The notes: a model not told the origin generated them from the letters alone. A stretch of DNA of 64,000 nucleotides from JAAGZL01 sp050288625 (GCA_050288625.1 JBNKEE010000046.1:13188-77187), one strand, 5' to 3'. Counted from the stretch's first letter, positions 26,110 to 35,474 are shown. Numbers and translations are program-made.

Positions 26110-27158
26110 TGACAGGACATGACCCCATAATCATCCCAGAGGCCGCTTCTGACGATGCCGCCGTAGATCGAGTGATTCGCCCTAAAAGACTTAGCGACTA
26201 CGTTGGACAGCCCACGGTGCGGGATCAGATGGAGATCTTTATTCAGGCTGCCCAGGGCCGAGAAGAGGCCCTGGATCATGTGCTGATCTTCGGTCCGCCC
26301 GGTCTGGGTAAGACCACCCTGGCTCATATCGTTGCCAATGAGATGGGGGTGGGTCTGCGTCATACCTCCGGCCCGGTGTTGGAAAAACCAGGGGATCTGG
26401 CGGCGCTATTGACCAACCTTGAGCCGAATGACGTCCTGTTTGTGGATGAGATACACCGTCTGTCCGCAGTGGTGGAAGAGGTATTGTATCCGGCCATGGA
26501 GGATTTTCAGCTGGATATCATGATAGGGGAGGGGCCGGCAGCACGGTCCATTAAATTGGACCTTCCTCCTTTTACCCTGGTTGGCGCCACCACCCGAGCG
26601 GGTCTCCTTACCTCGCCGTTACGCGATCGTTTCGGCATAGTGCAGCGGCTGGAGTTCTATTCCACCGATGATCTTACCCACATCGTCAAGCGTTCTTCTG
26701 GGATCATGAATATCGCCATTGACGATTCAGGTGCCAATGAGATCGCCTGTCGTTCTCGTGGTACGCCTCGCATAGCCAATCGTCTGCTGCGCCGAGTTAG
26801 AGACTTCGCTCAGGTCAAGGGGGATGGCAGTATCACCAAGGGGATCGCCGATCAGGCCCTGGGTATGCTTAAGGTGGATAACAACGGTTTTGATAGTATG
26901 GATCGTAGACTGCTATCGGCGGTGATCAACAAGTTCGACGGTGGTCCGGTCGGTGTAGACAGCCTGGCGGCGGCCATAGGGGAAGAGCGCGGCACTATAG
27001 AGGATGTGCTGGAGCCGTATCTGATCCAGCAGGGGTTTCTGATGCGCACCCCCCGGGGGCGGGTAGCCACCAGGGCGGCCTATCTGCATTTTGGCCTGAC
27101 CCCAACCTCTGATACGGACACCGGCAAGCCGGATACCCCTGATCTGTTTTCCGAATAG
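26109..27158 (+). CDS. ruvB: Holliday junction branch migration helicase RuvB
   Basis: AAA+ motor of branch migration, 349 residues. The sequence shows Walker A GPPGLGKTTLAHI, Walker B LFVDEIHRL, sensor 1 VGATTRAG, the arginine finger region SPLRDRFG and sensor 2 GTPRIANRLLRRVRD, then the winged-helix DNA-binding domain ending TPRGRVAT. It is the last gene of the ruv operon. The following 209 bp hold no gene. Confidence 0.96.
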   Translation: MTGHDPIIIPEAASDDAAVDRVIRPKRLSDYVGQPTVRDQMEIFIQAAQGREEALDHVLIFGPPGLGKTTLAHIVANEMGVGLRHTSGPVLEKPGDLAALLTNLEPNDVLFVDEIHRLSAVVEEVLYPAMEDFQLDIMIGEGPAARSIKLDLPPFTLVGATTRAGLLTSPLRDRFGIVQRLEFYSTDDLTHIVKRSSGIMNIAIDDSGANEIACRSRGTPRIANRLLRRVRDFAQVKGDGSITKGIADQALGMLKVDNNGFDSMDRRLLSAVINKFDGGPVGVDSLAAAIGEERGTIEDVLEPYLIQQGFLMRTPRGRVATRAAYLHFGLTPTSDTDTGKPDTPDLFSE

Positions 27159-27367
27159 CCGATAATCTTGCTCAATTCGCGTGTAAGGCCTTTTAGGATA
27201 GGCGTAATTGTTGGACAATACGCGGTTACTGAATTGGGGCTAGGGAGTGATAGTTGTAAATAACAGGCTGACGGAGTGGCTCTAAATTGATCGCTATCGA
27301 GTAGGAAACCGTGCTTGTGTCACTGTTCCGCTATGAAAAAAACTATTAAATATCCTTTATTGAAAAA

Positions 27368-27787
27368 ATGACATCTACCAAGGAATTTATCTGGCCTATC
27401 AGGGTCTACTACGAAGACACGGATTCGGGTGGTGTGGTGTACTATGCCAACTACCTGAAGTTCATGGAAAGGGCCAGAACGGAGTGGCTTAGAACCCTGG
27501 GGTTTGAACAAGACCAACTAGCGGAGCAAGAGGGTATTATCTTTGCTGTACGCAGGGCGGAGATAGATTTCATTTCAGCCGCAAGATTCAATGATGCGTT
27601 GGAGGTACGCGTGGGGATAGTGGAGCGTAAGCGAGCAAGTTTAATATTTAGACAAGAAATAACCAATACAACCGACGGACGAGCAATTTGCAACGGAACA
27701 ATACAAATAGCCAGTGTGGATGCCACAGAATTCCGTCCTCGCCCCATACCTGATTCAATCCTGAAGGAGTTGCCGGATGTCGACTGA
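27368..27787 (+). CDS. ybgC: Acyl-CoA thioesterase YbgC (Tol-Pal associated)
   Basis: A hotdog-fold thioesterase of 139 residues and the conserved first gene of the tol-pal operon. The 4-hydroxybenzoyl-CoA thioesterase-type catalytic segment is YEDTDSGGVVYYANYLKFMERARTEWL, of which VYYEDTDSGGVVYYANYLKF holds the catalytic Asp. It overlaps tolQ by 11 bp. The proposed role is in phospholipid or acyl-ACP metabolism at the envelope. Confidence 0.93.
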   Translation: MTSTKEFIWPIRVYYEDTDSGGVVYYANYLKFMERARTEWLRTLGFEQDQLAEQEGIIFAVRRAEIDFISAARFNDALEVRVGIVERKRASLIFRQEITNTTDGRAICNGTIQIASVDATEFRPRPIPDSILKELPDVD

Positions 27788-28448
27788 GCTTTCATTTTTT
27801 CATCTGGTACTCAACGCCAGCCCTTTGGTGCAGCTGGTCATGGCATCCTTGATGCTGGCCTCAGTCATATCCTGGACCATGATCTTTGATCGGGCCAGGG
27901 TGCTGAAAAAGGCGCGCAAGGCGGCGGATGCGTTTGAAAAACGTTTTTGGTCTGGCGGCGACATGGGAGAACTTTACAACCAGGTTGGGGGGAGTGATTC
28001 TCCAGCCGGGCTGGCCAACATCTTTTATGCTGGTTTTCAGGAGTTTACCCGTCTGCGTCAACATGAAGACATCGAACCAATGGCTGTGGTGGAAGGCGCT
28101 AGACGCGCTATGCATGTGGCACTGAGCAGGGAGATGGATGGACTGGAAACCAATCTTTCCTTTCTTGCCACTGTAGGTTCCACCAGTCCCTATGTAGGTC
28201 TGTTTGGAACGGTGTGGGGCATCATGAACTCGTTTCATGCCCTGGGAAATGTGAAGCAGGCTACCCTGTCCCTGGTGGCTCCTGGTATCGCCGAGGCCCT
28301 GATCGCAACTGCCATGGGGCTGTTCGCAGCTATCCCTGCAGTAGTGGCATACAATAGGTTCTCTAACGATGCGGAACGGCTGAACGGCCGGTATGAAGAC
28401 TTCCTGGACGAGTTCACCACCATACTCCAGAGGCAGGCCCATGTATAA
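27777..28448 (+). CDS. tolQ: Tol-Pal proton channel subunit TolQ
   Basis: An inner-membrane stator subunit that forms the proton channel with TolR. It has 223 residues with TM segments at about 15-38, 132-155 and 167-190. The MotA/ExbB-type core includes FLATVGSTSPYVGLFGTVWG and VAPGIAEALIATAMGLFAAI. An AAGGAG ribosome-binding site within ybgC at 27763 fixes the ATG at 27777. It energises TolA and cell-division envelope constriction. Confidence 0.96.
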   Translation: MSTELSFFHLVLNASPLVQLVMASLMLASVISWTMIFDRARVLKKARKAADAFEKRFWSGGDMGELYNQVGGSDSPAGLANIFYAGFQEFTRLRQHEDIEPMAVVEGARRAMHVALSREMDGLETNLSFLATVGSTSPYVGLFGTVWGIMNSFHALGNVKQATLSLVAPGIAEALIATAMGLFAAIPAVVAYNRFSNDAERLNGRYEDFLDEFTTILQRQAHV

Positions 28449-28481
28449 GGGTATGCCCGAAAATCGTCTGCGGAGGACCGC

Positions 28482-28907
28482 ATGAGTCGGCAGAAGAACA
28501 GCCGTCGCCCCATGGCCGAGATCAATGTGGTGCCCTACATTGATGTGATGTTGGTGTTGCTGGTGATCTTTATGATCACTGCACCTCTGCTGACCCAAGG
28601 GGTAAAGGTGGACCTGCCGGTGGCGGACGCCAACCCCCTGCCACCGGATGCGGACGATCCGGTCATAGTATCTGTAAACGCCAAGGGCCAGATGTTTATC
28701 GACATAGGCGAGGGCAAGAACGCCCCGGTTGAACCTGAGACGTTGATGACCAGGGTGGCTGCGGTGCTGAAATATAAACCGAAAACCCCCATAATGGTAC
28801 GTGGCGACCGCAACGTGGACTACGGCCATGTGGTCAAGGCAATGGTTATGATACAGCAGGCGGGTGCGCCCAATGTCGGTCTGATAACGGAAACGCCGGA
28901 AGAGTAG
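28482..28907 (+). CDS. tolR: Tol-Pal proton channel subunit TolR
   Basis: ExbD/TolR family protein of 141 residues. A short cytoplasmic N-terminus is followed by a single TM with the proton-path Asp in INVVPYIDVMLVLLVIFMI (Asp at about residue 23). A periplasmic domain with VRGDRNVDYGHVV follows. A GGAGG ribosome-binding site precedes the ATG. It lies 33 bp after tolQ and 13 bp before tolA. Confidence 0.96.
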   Translation: MSRQKNSRRPMAEINVVPYIDVMLVLLVIFMITAPLLTQGVKVDLPVADANPLPPDADDPVIVSVNAKGQMFIDIGEGKNAPVEPETLMTRVAAVLKYKPKTPIMVRGDRNVDYGHVVKAMVMIQQAGAPNVGLITETPEE

Positions 28908-28920
28908 GGTAGAGAACCAG

Positions 28921-29754
28921 ATGTTCCAGATTCTCAAGACCAATCCGTTAGCCGCGGCCATCGCCATTGGCATGCATCTGGTCATCATCCTGTTGATGGT
29001 CTTCGGCCTGGACTGGCTGGAGAAACCTAAACCGGACAGGTTTAAGGCGAATGTGGTGCAGGCCACGGTTATTGACGCATCAAAGGTGGATGCCGAGGTA
29101 AAGAAGTTAAAGCTGGCGGATGAGAATAAAAAGAAAAAAGAGGAAGCGGCCAAGCTTAAAGAGAAAAAACATCTTGATGATTTGAAAAAGAAGCGTCAGG
29201 CAGAAGAGAAAAGACTGGCAGATCTGAAAAAGAAACGCCAGGCGGAAGAGAAGAAAAAGCTCGAGCTAGAGAAGGAGAATAAACGCAAGGCGGCGGAGGC
29301 AAAGAAGAGAGAGGCAGAAGAGAAGAAACGTAAGGCAGCTGCAGAAAAAAAGCGCAAAGCGGCCGAGGAGAAAAAGCGCAAAGCAGAAGCGGAAAGGAAG
29401 CGTAAACTGGAGGAACAGCGTAAGTTGGAGGCCCAGATGCGGGCCGATATGGAGGCCGAGCGAGATGCGACTGAGATCGAGCTCTATATGGCCAAGATAC
29501 AGCAGACGGTTGAAGATAGCTGGCTAAGGCCAAGCACTGTAGGCGATGGATTGAAGTGTACTTTGAGGATTCGTATGGCGGCTGGCGGTAATGTGATAGC
29601 AGCGCAGGTGGTTCAGAGTAGTGGCAATAGCGCCTTTGACCGCTCTGCAGAGGCGGCCGTACGTAAAGCCGATCCACTTCCTGTGCCTAGTGGACGGTTG
29701 TTCGAAAAATTTAGAGACATAAACTTTGTGTTTGCACCGAGAAGCGGGGAGTAA
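28921..29754 (+). CDS. tolA: Cell envelope integrity protein TolA
   Basis: A trans-periplasmic linker between TolQR and Pal/TolB, 277 residues. One N-terminal TM helix (about 12-32, with the SHLS-like element replaced by GMHLV) is followed by a long Lys/Ala/Glu-rich helix (about 60-180, many KKRQAEEK/KRKAAEEKK units) and a globular C-terminal domain with ADMEAERDATEIELYMAKIQ and a TonB-like fold. It is shorter than E. coli TolA because of a shorter helix, within the normal range. Confidence 0.94.
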   Translation: MFQILKTNPLAAAIAIGMHLVIILLMVFGLDWLEKPKPDRFKANVVQATVIDASKVDAEVKKLKLADENKKKKEEAAKLKEKKHLDDLKKKRQAEEKRLADLKKKRQAEEKKKLELEKENKRKAAEAKKREAEEKKRKAAAEKKRKAAEEKKRKAEAERKRKLEEQRKLEAQMRADMEAERDATEIELYMAKIQQTVEDSWLRPSTVGDGLKCTLRIRMAAGGNVIAAQVVQSSGNSAFDRSAEAAVRKADPLPVPSGRLFEKFRDINFVFAPRSGE

Positions 29755-29765
29755 CTGAAACTGTT

Positions 29766-31070
29766 ATGAGAAAGATCTTACTATCTGTAGTGCTATATCT
29801 AATCAGTATGCAACAATTGGTTGCGGACCCCCTGACCATTCGTATCACGGAAGGTGCCAAGGGTGCATTGCCTATCGCAGTGGTGCCTTTCGCCTGGACG
29901 GGATCGGGCCAGGGTCCTAGTCAGGATATTTCTGAGATTATCCGTGCAGATCTAGCGCGTAGCGGACTGTTTCGTCCTATGCCCCCGGAGGATATGCTAT
30001 CCCGTCCCAAGGATGGCAAAGAGATACAGTTTAAGGATTGGCGCGTGCTAAAGATGGAAAACCTAGTGGTGGGCCAGGTGCAGTCACAGGGATCGGGCCA
30101 GTATCTGGTCAGATTTCAATTGTTTGATGTGTTCAAGCAGGAGCAGTTGGCAGGTTACAACGTGCCGACCAATGAGCGCGATCTGCGTGCTACCGCTCAC
30201 CATATAGCGGATATAATATATGAGAAGATCACCGGGAAGAGGGGCGCTTTCTCCACCAAGGTGGCCTATGTCACCTCCATCATCCAGCGCAACGGCAGGG
30301 AGAAAGTTGTTCTGCAGGTGGCAGATGCTGACGGTTATAACCCTCAGACCATAGTGACTTCCACTGAACCTCTGATGTCTCCCTCTTGGTCACCGGATGG
30401 GCGTAAGTTGGCCTATGTGTCGTTTGAGGGCAGAAAGGCCTCTATTTATGTGCAGGGTGTATATACCGGTCAGCGTCAGAAGGTTGCATCCTTCAGAGGT
30501 ATAAACGGTGCTCCAGCCTGGTCACCGGATGGAACTAAACTGGCATTGACCCTATCCAAAGACGGCAATCCAGACATATATGTGCTGAATCTACAGAACA
30601 AATCGTTGCTAAGGCTGACTAAGCACTATGGGATAGATACAGAGGCTGCATGGTCGCCGGACGGAAAGTACGTCGCTTTTACTTCGTCACGCGGTGGTCA
30701 GCCACAGATCTATAAGGTTCCAGCGTTCGGTGGGAAGGTTCAGCGCGTTACCTATAAAGGTAAGTATAACGCGCGTGCAACCTACTCTCCTGATGGCAAA
30801 TTACTTGCGATGGTTAACAGAAAAGCAGGATCTTTTCGTATAGCGTTATTGGATCTTGCTACAGGATCTATGAATATCCTAAGCCAAGGACGATTGGACG
30901 AGTCTCCTAGCTTCGCTCCTAACGGTGGCATGGTAATATATGCAACCAAGATAGGGGGCAAAGGCGAGTTGGCTGCCGTCTCGGTGGATGGAAGTGTAAA
31001 ACAAAGGCTGGCTCTCCAGGTGGGAGATGTTCGTGAGCCAGCATGGTCCCCATTTAGTCGATCAAAATAG
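29766..31070 (+). CDS. tolB: Tol-Pal system beta-propeller protein TolB
   Basis: A periplasmic protein of 434 residues. A signal peptide ends near QQLVA-DP. The N-terminal domain (30-165) carries LPIAVVPFAW and IIRADLARSGLFRP. A six-bladed propeller follows with repeated motifs SWSPDGRKLAYVS, AWSPDGTKLALT, AWSPDGKYVAFTS, TYSPDGKLLAMV and SFAPNGGMVIYAT. It interacts with Pal and TolA. It sits 11 bp after tolA. Confidence 0.96.
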   Translation: MRKILLSVVLYLISMQQLVADPLTIRITEGAKGALPIAVVPFAWTGSGQGPSQDISEIIRADLARSGLFRPMPPEDMLSRPKDGKEIQFKDWRVLKMENLVVGQVQSQGSGQYLVRFQLFDVFKQEQLAGYNVPTNERDLRATAHHIADIIYEKITGKRGAFSTKVAYVTSIIQRNGREKVVLQVADADGYNPQTIVTSTEPLMSPSWSPDGRKLAYVSFEGRKASIYVQGVYTGQRQKVASFRGINGAPAWSPDGTKLALTLSKDGNPDIYVLNLQNKSLLRLTKHYGIDTEAAWSPDGKYVAFTSSRGGQPQIYKVPAFGGKVQRVTYKGKYNARATYSPDGKLLAMVNRKAGSFRIALLDLATGSMNILSQGRLDESPSFAPNGGMVIYATKIGGKGELAAVSVDGSVKQRLALQVGDVREPAWSPFSRSK

Positions 31071-31084
31071 AGGAATTGACAGAA

Positions 31085-31591
31085 ATGAAATTGAAAATGG
31101 TAAAACTAATCCCGGTGTTGACTGTGGCACTGTATCTTGCTGGCTGTTCCAGCATGCCAGGCGTAGGCAATGAGGATGGCGCCGATGTCGCAGAAGCAGG
31201 AACCGCTGGAGCAAGTGAGGGTGGGGCATGGACCGGTAGTCCTCTGGATGATCCCAACAGTCCTCTTTCCACCAAGATCATCTACTTCGGTTATGATATA
31301 AGTGAAATCCCGGCAGATTACAGGGATATCGTTGTGGCCCATGGTGCCTATCTTGCGGCCAATCCTCAGGCTCGGGTGTCTGTTGAAGGTCATGCGGACG
31401 AACGTGGTTCTAGGGAGTACAATATCGCCCTTGGCGAAGATCGTGCTAAGGCGGTTAAGCGTTTGTTGCTGGCGCAGGGTGCATCTGAGAGGCAGATTTC
31501 AACCATTAGTTATGGTGAAGAGCGTCCGGCAGATATCGCTTCCAATGAAGCGGCCTGGTCGTCTAATCGCCGTGTAGAGTTACGCTACTGA
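31085..31591 (+). CDS. pal: Peptidoglycan-associated lipoprotein Pal
   Basis: An outer-membrane lipoprotein that binds peptidoglycan. The ATG at 31085 is chosen because AGGAA at 31071-31075 is well spaced from it; an in-frame TTG at 31076 is the alternative. The signal sequence ends in the lipobox LAGC. The OmpA-like C-terminal domain has YFGYDISEIPADYRDIV and the peptidoglycan-binding VEGHADERGSREYNIALGE. The position after tolB is canonical. Confidence 0.95.
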   Translation: MKLKMVKLIPVLTVALYLAGCSSMPGVGNEDGADVAEAGTAGASEGGAWTGSPLDDPNSPLSTKIIYFGYDISEIPADYRDIVVAHGAYLAANPQARVSVEGHADERGSREYNIALGEDRAKAVKRLLLAQGASERQISTISYGEERPADIASNEAAWSSNRRVELRY

Positions 31592-31610
31592 TTTTGAGGG
31601 GAAGATTGGT

Positions 31611-32663
31611 ATGAGGGTCTTGGTTGGTGCTGTGATTTTGCTCCTGGCTGCGCCAGTATCTGCAATAGATTTTTTCTCGTCCAAGAAAGATGACAGCAGT
31701 ACATCGTCCAAGGGACCATCTCTGGAACAAAGGGTGCAGATGTTAGAGCGGAGGATAAATACCCTCTCTAACATCGTCCTGCGTCTGGATAGTCTGCAAC
31801 AAGAGATTCAAGATCTCAGGGGCGACGTCGAGGTGCAGAACCATACTATGGAAGGCCTGCGAAAGCGCCAGCTGGATTTCTACAACGACATGGATCAGAG
31901 GATATCCAGATTGTCTGGCGAGGCCCCTGCCGGACAGCCGGGAGACACCGTTGGTGGGATGGTACCCCAGACCGCGGAGCGAACCAATAATTCGGTTCAG
32001 TCTCAGGCGCCACAACCGGCCGGTGAGCCTAATTGGGAGTCCAGCCCTGTTACCCCAGCACCTAACCAACCTACATCTATGGCGCAGGATCAATCTGCTG
32101 CTCCTGCCGCAAGCAGTGCTCGGATTCAGTCAGGAGGGGCAAATCTGCCACCGGTAGTAAGCTCAACATCTCCATCCCCGTCCGTATCATCATCTTCAGC
32201 AATGGATTCTCCCGGTCAGCTTCAGGCTACCACAGTGGCTGTGGCGCCTAGGCCTTCTGCACCATATCGCGAAGCCGAAGGTGAAAAGTCTAGCTATCAG
32301 CAAGCGTTCAATATGCTGATGGATCGGAAGTATGACCAGGCAAAACAGTCGTTTCGCTCATTCCTGGTCAAGTATCCCAACAGCAGATTGGCAGATAACG
32401 CTCAGTACTGGTTAGCTGAGGCAAACTATGTGACCAGGGATTTCGATGCGGCCCAGACCGAGTTCACCAAGGTGATAAAGACTCACCCTGGTAGCCCCAA
32501 GGTTTCAGATGCCATGCTGAAGATAGGTTATATTCAGTATGAAAAGAAACAGTGGTCTGCGGCGAAGAATACACTGAATGTGGTGATCAACAGATACCCA
32601 AATTCCACCGCAAGCCAACTGGCAAAAAAACGTCTAACCAAGATGCGGGCTCAGGGGCACTAG
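31611..32663 (+). CDS. cpoB: Cell division coordinator CpoB (YbgF)
   Basis: A periplasmic TPR protein that couples Tol activity to septal peptidoglycan synthesis. It has 350 residues. A signal peptide ends near PVSA-ID. A trimerising coiled coil (about 40-100, LEQRVQMLERRINTLSNIV) is followed by an unusually long Ser/Pro/Ala/Gln-rich linker (about 105-220). TPR repeats such as YQQAFNMLMDRKYDQAKQ and YWLAEANYVTRDFDAAQTEF extend to the end. It is the last gene of the tol-pal unit, with a terminator 28 bp downstream. Confidence 0.94.
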   Translation: MRVLVGAVILLLAAPVSAIDFFSSKKDDSSTSSKGPSLEQRVQMLERRINTLSNIVLRLDSLQQEIQDLRGDVEVQNHTMEGLRKRQLDFYNDMDQRISRLSGEAPAGQPGDTVGGMVPQTAERTNNSVQSQAPQPAGEPNWESSPVTPAPNQPTSMAQDQSAAPAASSARIQSGGANLPPVVSSTSPSPSVSSSSAMDSPGQLQATTVAVAPRPSAPYREAEGEKSSYQQAFNMLMDRKYDQAKQSFRSFLVKYPNSRLADNAQYWLAEANYVTRDFDAAQTEFTKVIKTHPGSPKVSDAMLKIGYIQYEKKQWSAAKNTLNVVINRYPNSTASQLAKKRLTKMRAQGH

Positions 32664-32690
32664 GTGTAGTTCAGGTTTTCTATATGTATA

Positions 32691-32717
32691 AAGGGGCATC
32701 TTGATGCCCCTTTTTTT
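32691..32717 (+). terminator. Rho-independent terminator after cpoB
   Basis: A perfect stem AAGGGGCATC / GATGCCCCTT (32691-32700 and 32703-32712) with a two-base TT loop is followed by a T run to 32717. It closes the tol-pal operon and ends only 14 bp before the queE start, so queE-queC expression would depend on read-through or a promoter overlapping the hairpin. Confidence 0.88.
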
Positions 32718-32731
32718 GTTAAGGTGTGCTG

Positions 32732-33373
32732 GTGTCCAGTTTGCAGATAACAGAGATATTCTATTCACTCCAAGGTGAGTCCAATACCGTTGGCATGCCC
32801 ACGGTTTTTGTACGCCTAACCGGATGCCCCCTGCGCTGCAATTACTGTGATACTGAGTATGCCTTCAGTGGGGGAGAGCGGTTAACCATCGAAGCAATAG
32901 TAGATCAGATCGCCTCACATAGGTGTAAAAGGGTAACCGTTACCGGTGGTGAGCCCTTGGCCCAGAGACAGTGTTTAGAACTCCTCACCAGATTGTGTGA
33001 TGATGGTTATCTGGTCGCACTAGAGACCTGTGGTGCTCTAGATATCTCAGGGGTAGACCATCGAGTCACCAAGATCATGGACATAAAAACACCGGGTTCT
33101 GGTGAGGGGGATAACAACCTGTTTTCAAATCTCAATTTCCTGTCCAATACCGACCAGATAAAGTTTGTGATATGTGACGAAGCGGACTACGTATGGTCTC
33201 GGCAGATCATGGATAAAGAGGTACTAGCGGAGAAGGTGGAGGTGATAATTTTGCCAGCTCATGGAGTTCAAGATCCGGTGGAACTAGCGGAGTGGGTATT
33301 GCGTGATAGACTTCCTGTGCGCTTTCAGATGCAGTTACACAAACAGCTTTGGGGTGATGAGAGAGGCAAATAA
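32732..33373 (+). CDS. queE: 7-carboxy-7-deazaguanine synthase
   Basis: A radical SAM enzyme that converts carboxy-tetrahydropterin to CDG in queuosine synthesis. It has 213 residues from the GTG at 32732, which has AAGG 7 bases upstream. A GTG at 32726 is also in frame. Visible motifs are EIFYSLQGESNTVGMPTVFV, the cluster motif GCPLRCNYCDTEYAF and VTVTGGEPLAQ. It pairs with queC 17 bp downstream. Confidence 0.94.
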   Translation: MSSLQITEIFYSLQGESNTVGMPTVFVRLTGCPLRCNYCDTEYAFSGGERLTIEAIVDQIASHRCKRVTVTGGEPLAQRQCLELLTRLCDDGYLVALETCGALDISGVDHRVTKIMDIKTPGSGEGDNNLFSNLNFLSNTDQIKFVICDEADYVWSRQIMDKEVLAEKVEVIILPAHGVQDPVELAEWVLRDRLPVRFQMQLHKQLWGDERGK

Positions 33374-33390
33374 AACACTATGGAGATAAG

Positions 33391-34059
33391 ATGAAAAAGG
33401 CAGTGGTCCTGCTTTCCGGTGGCCTGGATTCTGCTACAACCCTGGCTATTGCCAGAGAGCAGGGGTATGAGTGCTATGCCCTTAGCTTGAGCTATGGCCA
33501 GCGGCACTCCGCTGAGTTGCTGGCGGCCGATCGAGTCGCAAACTCAATTGGGGTGGTGGAACATCGAACCATACCCATAGCCCTGGATGCCTTTGGCGGA
33601 TCGGCCTTAACCGACAGGTCGATAGCTGTCCCTGAAGAGATGGGCAGCGGTATACCGATAACATATGTTCCGGCGCGCAACACCATCTTTCTGTCATTGG
33701 CCCTAGGCTGGGCCGAGGTCCTAGGTGCCGAAGATATCTTCATCGGAGTGAATGCGGTGGACTATTCAGGTTATCCCGATTGTCGTCCAGAGTTTCTGCA
33801 GGCCTATGAGGCAATGGCCAACCTGGCCACCAAGGCCGGGGTTGAGGGTAAGGGGTGTGAGATTCATGCGCCGCTGGTGCATCTGACCAAGGCGGAGATT
33901 ATTCAGGAGGGGATCCGTCTGGGGGTGGACTATTCTGCCACGGTCTCCTGCTATCAGGCCGACAGTGCAGGCAGGGCCTGCGGCGTATGTGATTCCTGTC
34001 GTCTACGATCCCAGGGGTTTAAAGATGCCGGGGTGCCTGATCCGACACCATATAAATAA
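33391..34059 (+). CDS. queC: 7-cyano-7-deazaguanine synthase
   Basis: ATP-dependent conversion of CDG to preQ0 in queuosine biosynthesis, 222 residues. The PP-loop is VLLSGGLDSATTLAIA. VPARNTIFLSLALGWAEVLG and GVNAVDYSGYPDCRPEF are conserved. The zinc-binding cysteines are in SCYQADSAGRACGVCDSCRL. A GGAGA-like ribosome site precedes the ATG. Confidence 0.95.
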   Translation: MKKAVVLLSGGLDSATTLAIAREQGYECYALSLSYGQRHSAELLAADRVANSIGVVEHRTIPIALDAFGGSALTDRSIAVPEEMGSGIPITYVPARNTIFLSLALGWAEVLGAEDIFIGVNAVDYSGYPDCRPEFLQAYEAMANLATKAGVEGKGCEIHAPLVHLTKAEIIQEGIRLGVDYSATVSCYQADSAGRACGVCDSCRLRSQGFKDAGVPDPTPYK

Positions 34060-34178
34060 CGCTGTTCCCACCCTATAAATATCTGACTAGTTAATTTGAT
34101 ATCTTCTGCGCTACCATAAATCAAAAGAGGTTCAGTAAGAACCCGTCGACAACGAAGATAGATATACCGGAGGAGGGT

Positions 34179-35387
34179 ATGGACTTGGAGATTACTACAC
34201 AGGTAGTACTGCTTGGCGCTGCCTTGGGCACGGCCTTGGGGGCAGTGGCTAACGGTACCAACTTTTGCACCATGGGTGCAGTTTCCGACTGGGTCAATAT
34301 GGGCGACATGCGTCGGCTTAGATCATGGTTTCTGGCCGTTGCCATCGCTATCATCGGCGTTAGCTGGTTCGAGTCGGCTTCCTTGATAGAGATGGCAGGG
34401 TTGCGCGTACCATACCGCAACAGTATGTTTTTCTGGCCAAGATACATCCTGGGTGGTTTGATGTTTGGTATTGGCATGACCCTGGCGTCAGGTTGTGCCA
34501 ACAAAAATCTGATCCGCATTGGCGGTGGCAATCTTAAGTCCATCGTTGTGTTTTTCGTGGTTGGATTGGCTGCGTATGCCATGACGCGAACCGACTTTTA
34601 TGGTGTGGTATTCCATAGCTGGATGGCGCCCATAAGCCCTGATCTTGCCACTTTAGATATACCTGATCAAAGTATCGGAACCATTTTGGGTAGTATATTT
34701 GGGTTAGATAATCCTTCTGATCTTAATCTCTATCTGGGGAGCATTCTGGCTCTTGGTTTACTGTTGATTATATTCAAAGCAAAGGATTTTCGTGGCAGCG
34801 GCGAGTTGTTGTTCGCTGGTATAAGTATTGGCGCACTCACCATGATTGGCTGGTATGTGACCGCTGGTAGTATGGGCCAGGAGTGGGTTGAGACCGCGGA
34901 GTTCATGGAGGTGCCACCGCCAGGAGTGGGCCCGCAATCTTTTACATTTGTAAATCCGATGGGTGAGACCTTGGTTTTTCTTCAGGGAGGTGCTGAGCTG
35001 AACCTGATTACATTCGGTGTAGCGACCATGTTTGGGGTGATCTTAGGCTCCTTTATATATGCCATCGTCAGCCGTAGTTTCAGGATCGAATGGTTCGCCA
35101 GTTTCAAAGATTTTGTAAACCACATAATAGGTGCCATCCTCATGGGTATAGGAGGCGTACTTGCTATGGGCTGTACCCTCGGTCAAGGTGTTACCGGTGT
35201 TTCCACCATGGCGCTGGGATCATTTATCGTCCTGGGTACAATAATCCTGGGTAGCGCACTGACCATGAAGGTGCAGTATTACAAACTGGTCTACGAAGAA
35301 GAGGCCAGCTTCCGTAAGGCTCTGGTCTCAGGCATGGTGGATCTGCGCCTGTTGCCCCAGGGGATGAGGAGGCTGGATGCTATCTAG
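34179..35387 (+). CDS. YeeE/YedE family sulfur (thiosulfate-type) transporter
   Basis: A polytopic inner-membrane protein of 402 residues. Conserved cysteines sit in each membrane repeat: GTNFCTMGAVSD (about residue 31), LASGCANKNLIRIGGG (about 107) and AMGCTLGQGVTG (about 330). These match the Cys relay described for TsuA-like thiosulfate transporters. No TusA/SirA gene is adjacent. A GGAGGA ribosome site precedes the ATG. Transport of thiosulfate or another sulfur species is inferred from the family. Confidence 0.85.
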   Translation: MDLEITTQVVLLGAALGTALGAVANGTNFCTMGAVSDWVNMGDMRRLRSWFLAVAIAIIGVSWFESASLIEMAGLRVPYRNSMFFWPRYILGGLMFGIGMTLASGCANKNLIRIGGGNLKSIVVFFVVGLAAYAMTRTDFYGVVFHSWMAPISPDLATLDIPDQSIGTILGSIFGLDNPSDLNLYLGSILALGLLLIIFKAKDFRGSGELLFAGISIGALTMIGWYVTAGSMGQEWVETAEFMEVPPPGVGPQSFTFVNPMGETLVFLQGGAELNLITFGVATMFGVILGSFIYAIVSRSFRIEWFASFKDFVNHIIGAILMGIGGVLAMGCTLGQGVTGVSTMALGSFIVLGTIILGSALTMKVQYYKLVYEEEASFRKALVSGMVDLRLLPQGMRRLDAI

Positions 35388-35428
35388 GGCCTGCTACACT
35401 CTAGGGGTATTCGTGGGGTAATACTGCT

Positions 35429-35456
35429 TTGACAGTGGGGAATCGTCCGGTATAAT
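35429..35456 (+). promoter_or_regulatory. Sigma70-type promoter of tRNA-Lys
   Basis: A consensus TTGACA at 35429-35434 and a consensus TATAAT at 35451-35456 are separated by 16 bp. They lie 18 bp upstream of the mature tRNA 5' end. A GC-rich CACGCGC follows the -10 box and resembles a stringent-response discriminator. Confidence 0.85.
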
Positions 35457-35474
35457 CACGCGCTTTGATCCATC

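Noticed and set aside
27861..29153. 430-residue reverse-strand open frame opposite tolQ-tolR
   Set aside because: It is fully antisense to well-conserved tolQ and tolR, has His/Gln-rich improbable composition and shows no family motif.
32700..32731. preQ1 riboswitch upstream of queE
   Set aside because: Only a terminator hairpin is present, with no room for an aptamer; queE-queC in proteobacteria often lack one.
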